Source: Myroides sp.
GTDB lineage: Bacteria; Bacteroidota; Bacteroidia; Flavobacteriales; Flavobacteriaceae
Length of the DNA stretch: 8,817 nt
Reading direction: 5' to 3'
Assembly: GCA_018384465.1 (NCBI GenBank)
Contig: JAHAYQ010000241.1
Span: 1-8,817, forward strand
Shown: positions 6,131-8,817 of the stretch, piece by piece
How the letters are laid out: each line of letters begins with the position of its first letter
Position numbering within the stretch: the first letter of the stretch is position 1
The notes under the pieces: model-generated
Told to the model about the DNA's origin: nothing
The model's database searches: none
Seen by the model: the letters and a program-made list of their open reading frames with translations, nothing else
Position numbers and translations under genes: made by a program

Positions 6131-6328
6131 AATTAATTTCCTAAGATCTTTTAATTTCTAGCTTATATAAAAATAATTTCCACAAAACACTCACATATAG
6201 AAAATATTTTTCAATAAGAACCCAATTCGACATTTTTTATCTATTTAATGATGCTTATTCAGGAATTCTTACAATCTACACTTACATATATTAATTGATG
6301 TATTTATAGAGAATAATCTAACGGTTTT

Positions 6329-6589
6329 TTAAGAAATTGTACTTTGTACCCACGTTGCAATAAACCACCATAAGCTTATAGCAGACATACCACATAATAA
6401 ATTTGCCAAAACTTTTTGCAATTTACTTAAGGTTTGAGATTTATAAATTTTAAGATTAAGAATATAAGCGACACAGCCTAAAGCACCGCCAATAGCTCCA
6501 CCAAACAGAACCAATAATAATGGCCAAGCCGCTATAAAATGTGCCTTTTTAGCTAAAGGGGCTTTTTCTAAAGTTTCTACATATTCCAT
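6329..6589 (-). CDS. Small two-helix inner-membrane protein
   Basis: I do not recognise the family of this 86-residue protein. It has a short charged N terminus (MEYVETLEKAPLAKKAH, 1-17), a first membrane helix at about 20-44 rich in Gly and Leu (LLLVLFGGAIGGALGCVAYIL), a basic loop (LKIYKSQTLSKLQK, 46-59) and a second helix at about 62-81 ending SLWWFIATW. The positive loop between the helices predicts that it faces the cytoplasm, putting both ends in the periplasm, although the Lys residues near the N terminus weaken that prediction. AGG lies about seven bases before the ATG. The exported-protein gene ends 88 bases upstream on the same strand with no clear terminator between, so co-transcription is possible. 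It is probably a real gene because of the start signal and clear membrane pattern. Confidence 0.75.
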   Translation of the reverse strand: MEYVETLEKAPLAKKAHFIAAWPLLLVLFGGAIGGALGCVAYILNLKIYKSQTLSKLQKVLANLLCGMSAISLWWFIATWVQSTIS

Positions 6590-6677
6590 ATTTTACCTAC
6601 TATTTTTTCATTTATTAAAAGCCAAATATGGTTTTTATATAGCAATTTTTAAGCCATTTATGCTGTGAAAAATGAAG

Positions 6678-7400
6678 TTATTCCATCATCAATTCATCAA
6701 AGTCTTTAATTTTAGATAAATAAATAGGTGCAAAATTAACTTTGGACCATGTTTCTTTAAAGTGAGGATCTTCATCTCCCACTTCATTCATGTTTTTACG
6801 ATACAGCTTTTTTCTTGTTAATAAATTTATGCTCGTTTCACTTGAAACATAAGGGCCATAATTACTTGAATTTTCATAGCCAATTAAGCGCATATCATTA
6901 TTTTCTAGTCTAAAACTATAGCCCCACCATCCATAACGCCCATGTCCATAATGAATAAACAATTTGTTTTTATTAATTTCCACACTAAGTTCAGGTGGGA
7001 AATAAACTCCACCTTCTTCATTTTCAGATGAAAAGGCACTTAAATTTTGCACGATCTTTTTATATGCACCATTTTCATTTAAAAGCACCAATATGCCACG
7101 GCGGTTACGGTCTAATTTCCCTTGATACTCATGCTCTACCCATTGCTTTGCGTCTGTACCTTTTATAATTAAAACTAAATCCTGTTTACCATCTTTATTT
7201 AAGTCGCCTTCTATAGCTTCAAATAGTACATAGTTTTTTGGCAAATACGCTTTGTATTTAATATTGTCTTTTTTTAGCTTAATTTCTTCAAAACTTTGCG
7301 TAGCTATATTCTCTGATAATGTTTGAGCAAATACTACCTGCCCTGTAAAACATGCCGTAGTAAGTAAGAAGCGAGTCGTGATTTTTCTCATTATCTTCAT
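6678..7400 (-). CDS. Exported protein with a calcium-loop-like (FG-GAP/VCBS type) motif
   Basis: The 240-residue protein begins with a typical signal peptide: basic MKIMRKITTR, hydrophobic FLLTTACFTGQVV, then FA before a likely cut after Ala25. No lipobox Cys is at the cleavage site. The mature part holds GDLNKDGKQDLVLI (65-78), which fits the DxNxDGxxD calcium-binding loop of FG-GAP/VCBS-type repeats, but only one copy is seen. A Gly/aromatic stretch HGRYGWWGYSFR (153-164) follows. It is therefore probably periplasmic or outer-membrane associated; the function is unknown. The ATG at 7400 has CGGA five bases upstream; an ATG at 7391 is also possible and would still leave a signal peptide. A TTG at 7448 lies in the terminator of the upstream gene and is rejected. 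The small membrane protein gene follows downstream. Confidence 0.8.
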   Translation of the reverse strand: MKIMRKITTRFLLTTACFTGQVVFAQTLSENIATQSFEEIKLKKDNIKYKAYLPKNYVLFEAIEGDLNKDGKQDLVLIIKGTDAKQWVEHEYQGKLDRNRRGILVLLNENGAYKKIVQNLSAFSSENEEGGVYFPPELSVEINKNKLFIHYGHGRYGWWGYSFRLENNDMRLIGYENSSNYGPYVSSETSINLLTRKKLYRKNMNEVGDEDPHFKETWSKVNFAPIYLSKIKDFDELMME

Positions 7401-7437
7401 TCTATTCCGTTTATAAATTATGGAATTAATATAAATA

Positions 7438-7459
7438 AAACCCACCAATTGGTGGGTTT
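7438..7459 (-). terminator. Intrinsic terminator after the Cys-rich small gene
   Basis: Positions 7438-7459 are a perfect 22-base palindrome: AAACCCACC and GGTGGGTTT form a nine-pair stem around AATT. On the minus strand it is followed by TTTTATTTATAT. It lies 16 bases beyond the stop of the gene at 7476-7688 and separates it from the exported-protein gene at 7400. Confidence 0.88.
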
Positions 7460-7475
7460 AAAATATGTTGTTTTA

Positions 7476-7688
7476 TTAAACATCACAACATTTTTCACAT
7501 GCTTCTACTTTTTCTCTTGGCCAGTTCATTCTTGCTCTTTTATATGCGAGTTCATAATTTGCAAAATAGCCTATTAAAATTTGGTCGCTTAGTTTTGGTA
7601 AGTTTTCACAGCCTGTTGTTGCATTATGTATTTTATTAATACCATTTTCCGCAGGCTTTTCATCGACTATAAATTTTATCATCTGCAT
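7476..7688 (-). CDS. Small Cys/His protein with a C-terminal CEKCC cluster
   Basis: I do not know a named function for this 70-residue protein. It carries a spaced set of possible metal ligands: H21, C27 (in HNATTGCENLP, 21-31), then C64, C67 and C68 in the final CEKCCDV. An ILIGYFANYELAYKRAR helix-forming stretch (37-53) lies between. The pattern H-x5-C-x2-LP, LGxF, C-x2-CC recalls small uncharacterised bacterial proteins ending in GCxxCC, so a folded zinc or iron site is plausible but inferred. I start at the ATG at 7688; an ATG at 7682 would remove two residues. The frame remains open through a run of ten G to a GTG at 7712, but no ribosome-binding site precedes that GTG. The G run itself sits six bases before the ATG, in the ribosome-binding position. 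The terminator at 7438-7459 ends the unit. Confidence 0.75.
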   Translation of the reverse strand: MQMIKFIVDEKPAENGINKIHNATTGCENLPKLSDQILIGYFANYELAYKRARMNWPREKVEACEKCCDV

Positions 7689-7694
7689 TTTTTG

Positions 7695-7704
7695 CCCCCC
7701 CCCC
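7695..7704 (-). repeat. Ten-base G homopolymer at the ribosome-binding position
   Basis: Ten consecutive C on the plus strand (G on the minus strand) lie between TTTTT and CAAAAA, with the ATG of the Cys-rich gene six bases downstream. Nothing similar occurs elsewhere in this AT-rich window; the next longest G or C runs are four to five. Such runs slip during replication and are used for phase variation in other bacteria. Here slippage would alter the spacing or strength of the ribosome-binding site, or the frame if the upstream GTG were used. Confidence 0.85.
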
Positions 7705-7719
7705 AAAAACACTTTTAAA

Positions 7720-7844
7720 GTTCAAATATGAACAAATCCATAAAATTATTATGGTTTATAAATCACATATTAAAAATATGTCTTTTATGGGTGAAAATCA
7801 ATCATTTTTTTGCATGAAATTTAAACTATTTTCATGTAAATTTC
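7720..7844. repeat. Cluster of short inverted repeats upstream of the G tract
   Basis: The 165-base gap holds at least four hairpin-forming repeats. They are GTTCA/TGAAC (7720-7733), CCATAA/TTATGG (7738-7754), ACATATT/AATATGT (7765-7781) and CATGAAA/TTTCATG (7813-7836). An alternative for the last is GAAATTTA/TAAATTTC (7816-7844), which competes with it. None is followed by a T run, so no clear terminator for the DUF4126 gene is seen. AT-rich DNA gives short repeats by chance, so each one alone is weak. Confidence 0.45.
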
Positions 7845-7877
7845 AAAAACCATGAACAGATAAACATTTGTTTTTAT

Positions 7878-8459
7878 TTACCATGGTGTTTGCGAATTTA
7901 ATGTATTTTTCTTTTTTTCTCGAAACCATCTTACTGTAAAAATAGCCAGCACAATAATTAGAACAACCACAAGAACAGGCACAATTAAAGACAATATTGA
8001 AAGTAGAAATGCTCCAATCCATTCACCTGTAGATACAAGTGGATTTGCTACTCCGCCTGTTGTTGCTGTTGATACGCCACGAACTGCAACTGTGCTCATT
8101 TGAACTGCGCCTGCTGTGCCTCCACCAATAACAATAGCTGCTGCCCAACTTGCGAATTGCGACATTTCTCCACTACTTACTGCCATTGTGGTGAGTGTGC
8201 CTGCAATCATGGCTGCGGGAGTTGCTACGGTGTCTAGCATGTTGTCTACCCATGGTATGTAGTAAGCGGCAACTTCACATACAGTTGCGACTGCAAGCGC
8301 AATACAGACCGATGGCATTGCAAGCCATTCGAAGCCTTTCATGGGTTCAAACCATCCTAAAAGTGATGCAATACTCATGACCAATAGTGGTACGAATACT
8401 CGAAATCCGCATGCTGCGCTAAGTCCAATGCCTATACATAAGCCAAGTATGGTTTCCAT
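7878..8459 (-). CDS. DUF4126 family inner-membrane protein
   Basis: The 193-residue protein is hydrophobic throughout and fits DUF4126, an uncharacterised membrane family. It opens with a Gly-rich helix (ETILGLCIGIGLSAACGFRVFVPLL, in which the G-L-S-A-A-C-G-F-R core at 12-20 is family-like). The conserved PWVDNMLDTVATPAA (69-83) and IGGGTAGAVQ (111-120) then follow, with a small-residue stretch STATTGGVANPLVST (130-144). A long C-terminal helix (about 149-176) ends in the basic tail RWFREKKK. Around five or six membrane spans are likely. AAGGA lies eight bases before the ATG, a good start. The upstream gene is separated by a strong terminator, and TATAAA on the minus strand at 8491-8496 could be its -10, though no good -35 is visible. 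No terminator is clear downstream. Family firm, function unknown. Confidence 0.88.
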   Translation of the reverse strand: METILGLCIGIGLSAACGFRVFVPLLVMSIASLLGWFEPMKGFEWLAMPSVCIALAVATVCEVAAYYIPWVDNMLDTVATPAAMIAGTLTTMAVSSGEMSQFASWAAAIVIGGGTAGAVQMSTVAVRGVSTATTGGVANPLVSTGEWIGAFLLSILSLIVPVLVVVLIIVLAIFTVRWFREKKKNTLNSQTPW

Positions 8460-8503
8460 GTGGTGTTCCTTTGTTTTTCTTTTCTATTGTTTTATACGTT
8501 AAC

Positions 8504-8533
8504 AAAAAAGCCCCATCGGGTGATAGGGCTTTT
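8504..8533 (-). terminator. Intrinsic terminator after the zinc ribbon gene
   Basis: AAAAGCCC (8506-8513) pairs with GGGCTTTT (8526-8533); past one C-A mismatch the stem continues with ATC/GAT around a GGGT loop. On the minus strand a run of six T follows. It lies 35 bases after the gene at 8569-8712 and isolates it from the DUF4126 gene. Confidence 0.9.
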
Positions 8534-8568
8534 ATTTAAAACAGTAAGTGCTGTTTTATTCGTGTTGC

Positions 8569-8712
8569 TTAGGCATTCTTATTGTTAAATTGAACGCCAT
8601 GGCATTTGGTACACGGGGGTAATCGGTCTGTACCAATTTCTAAGTAGGCGCGGTGTCCGCATTGCACACAAAAATAGAAGCCTGTGCCAGGTTTTTGACC
8701 AGCTTGAACCAT
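8569..8712 (-). CDS. 47-residue zinc ribbon protein
   Basis: This short gene encodes 47 residues with two CxxC knuckles: CVQC at C15/C18, followed by GHRAYLEIGTDRLPPC, and CTKC at C34/C37. The spacing of 15 residues between knuckles and the LPPCxKC end are typical of a single rubredoxin-like zinc ribbon, and resemble the C-terminal ribbon of DUF1451 (YbeL-type) proteins; that assignment is tentative. The start is strong: AAGGAG seven bases before the ATG at 8712. A near-consensus promoter (8747-8774) lies upstream and a strong terminator (8504-8533) downstream, so it is a complete one-gene unit. Its role is unknown; it may bind zinc as a small structural or regulatory protein. It is easily missed by gene finders because of its size. 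Confidence 0.88.
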   Translation of the reverse strand: MVQAGQKPGTGFYFCVQCGHRAYLEIGTDRLPPCTKCHGVQFNNKNA

Positions 8713-8746
8713 TTTTGCTCTCCTTGGGTTTAGAAATGGTGAAACC

Positions 8747-8774
8747 AATATAACCGAATATTTATGACTTTCAA
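8747..8774 (-). promoter_or_regulatory. Candidate sigma-70 promoter of the zinc ribbon gene
   Basis: On the minus strand TTGAAA (8769-8774) and TATATT (8747-8752) are 16 bases apart, each with five of six consensus matches. Transcription would begin about 8740, giving a leader of some 27 bases that carries the AAGGAG ribosome-binding site. The -35 lies directly after a TAA codon (8775-8777) that might end a gene outside the window. Confidence 0.6.
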
Positions 8775-8817
8775 TTAGCCATTTAGTCGAATGATGATGT
8801 CAGAAAGGCGAAGAATT

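Larger units (their letters stand above)
5709..6328. other. 620-base gap without a convincing protein gene
   Basis: The outer parts (5709-5960 and about 6135-6328) are very AT-rich and show no gene; the right side presumably holds the promoter of the diguanylate cyclase only in its first hundred bases (5709-5830), where I see no clear consensus. The middle (about 5996-6130) is different: 52 of 100 bases at 6001-6100 are G or C, against 25 of 100 at 6101-6200. It is described separately as a candidate RNA with its own promoter. Confidence 0.7.

Noticed and set aside
8195..8380. Plus-strand open frame of 61 codons.
   Set aside because: It is antisense to the DUF4126 gene and its product has no recognisable features.
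8775..8817. Possible end of a minus-strand gene: the last 13 codons before a TAA at 8775-8777 read ILRLSDIIIRLNG.
   Set aside because: Too short to support; 13 open codons occur often by chance. The upstream sequence is needed.

Overview
The window looks like chromosomal DNA of a low-GC gammaproteobacterium, most probably Acinetobacter or a close Moraxellaceae relative. This is inferred from AT-rich intergenic DNA, near-E. coli-like versions of YegP, YjdM and RluA, an RraB homologue, and several small proteins of the sort found in that genus. No database search was possible.

Layout. A single plus-strand gene at the left edge (35-793) encodes a DUF3800 protein and ends in a bidirectional terminator shared with the convergent block to its right. 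Every other credible gene is on the minus strand. Read in the direction of transcription (right to left) they are: a 47-residue zinc ribbon protein (8569-8712); a DUF4126 membrane protein (7878-8459); a 70-residue Cys-rich protein (7476-7688) preceded by a run of ten G; an exported protein with a calcium-loop-like motif (6678-7400) and a two-helix membrane protein (6329-6589); a 620-base gap with a GC-rich, structured, possibly transcribed element (about 5999-6130); a membrane diguanylate cyclase (4866-5708) followed by RluA (4113-4778); RraB (3616-3996); YjdM (3098-3442); a CHMI-family tautomerase (2583-2951); YegP (2043-2375); an NTF2-like protein (1426-1857); and a Nudix hydrolase (940-1344).

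Most genes are single units, each closed by its own intrinsic terminator. Likely co-transcribed pairs are the diguanylate cyclase with RluA, the exported protein with the small membrane protein, and possibly the NTF2-like gene with the Nudix gene. The genes do not form one pathway. RluA (rRNA/tRNA modification) and RraB (RNase E control) are RNA housekeeping; the rest are small conserved or uncharacterised proteins.

Three things deserve a second look. The ten-base G tract lies exactly where a ribosome-binding site should be, six bases before the ATG of the Cys-rich gene. The NTF2-like gene has a good ribosome-binding site and ATG that run into a stop after two codons, and one extra G in a four-G run would restore the frame. 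The 5999-6130 element has a sharp GC rise, a near-consensus promoter and long-range pairing, which suggests a small RNA or dispersed repeat. I found no CRISPR array, insertion sequence, tRNA, rRNA or complete multi-gene defence system.
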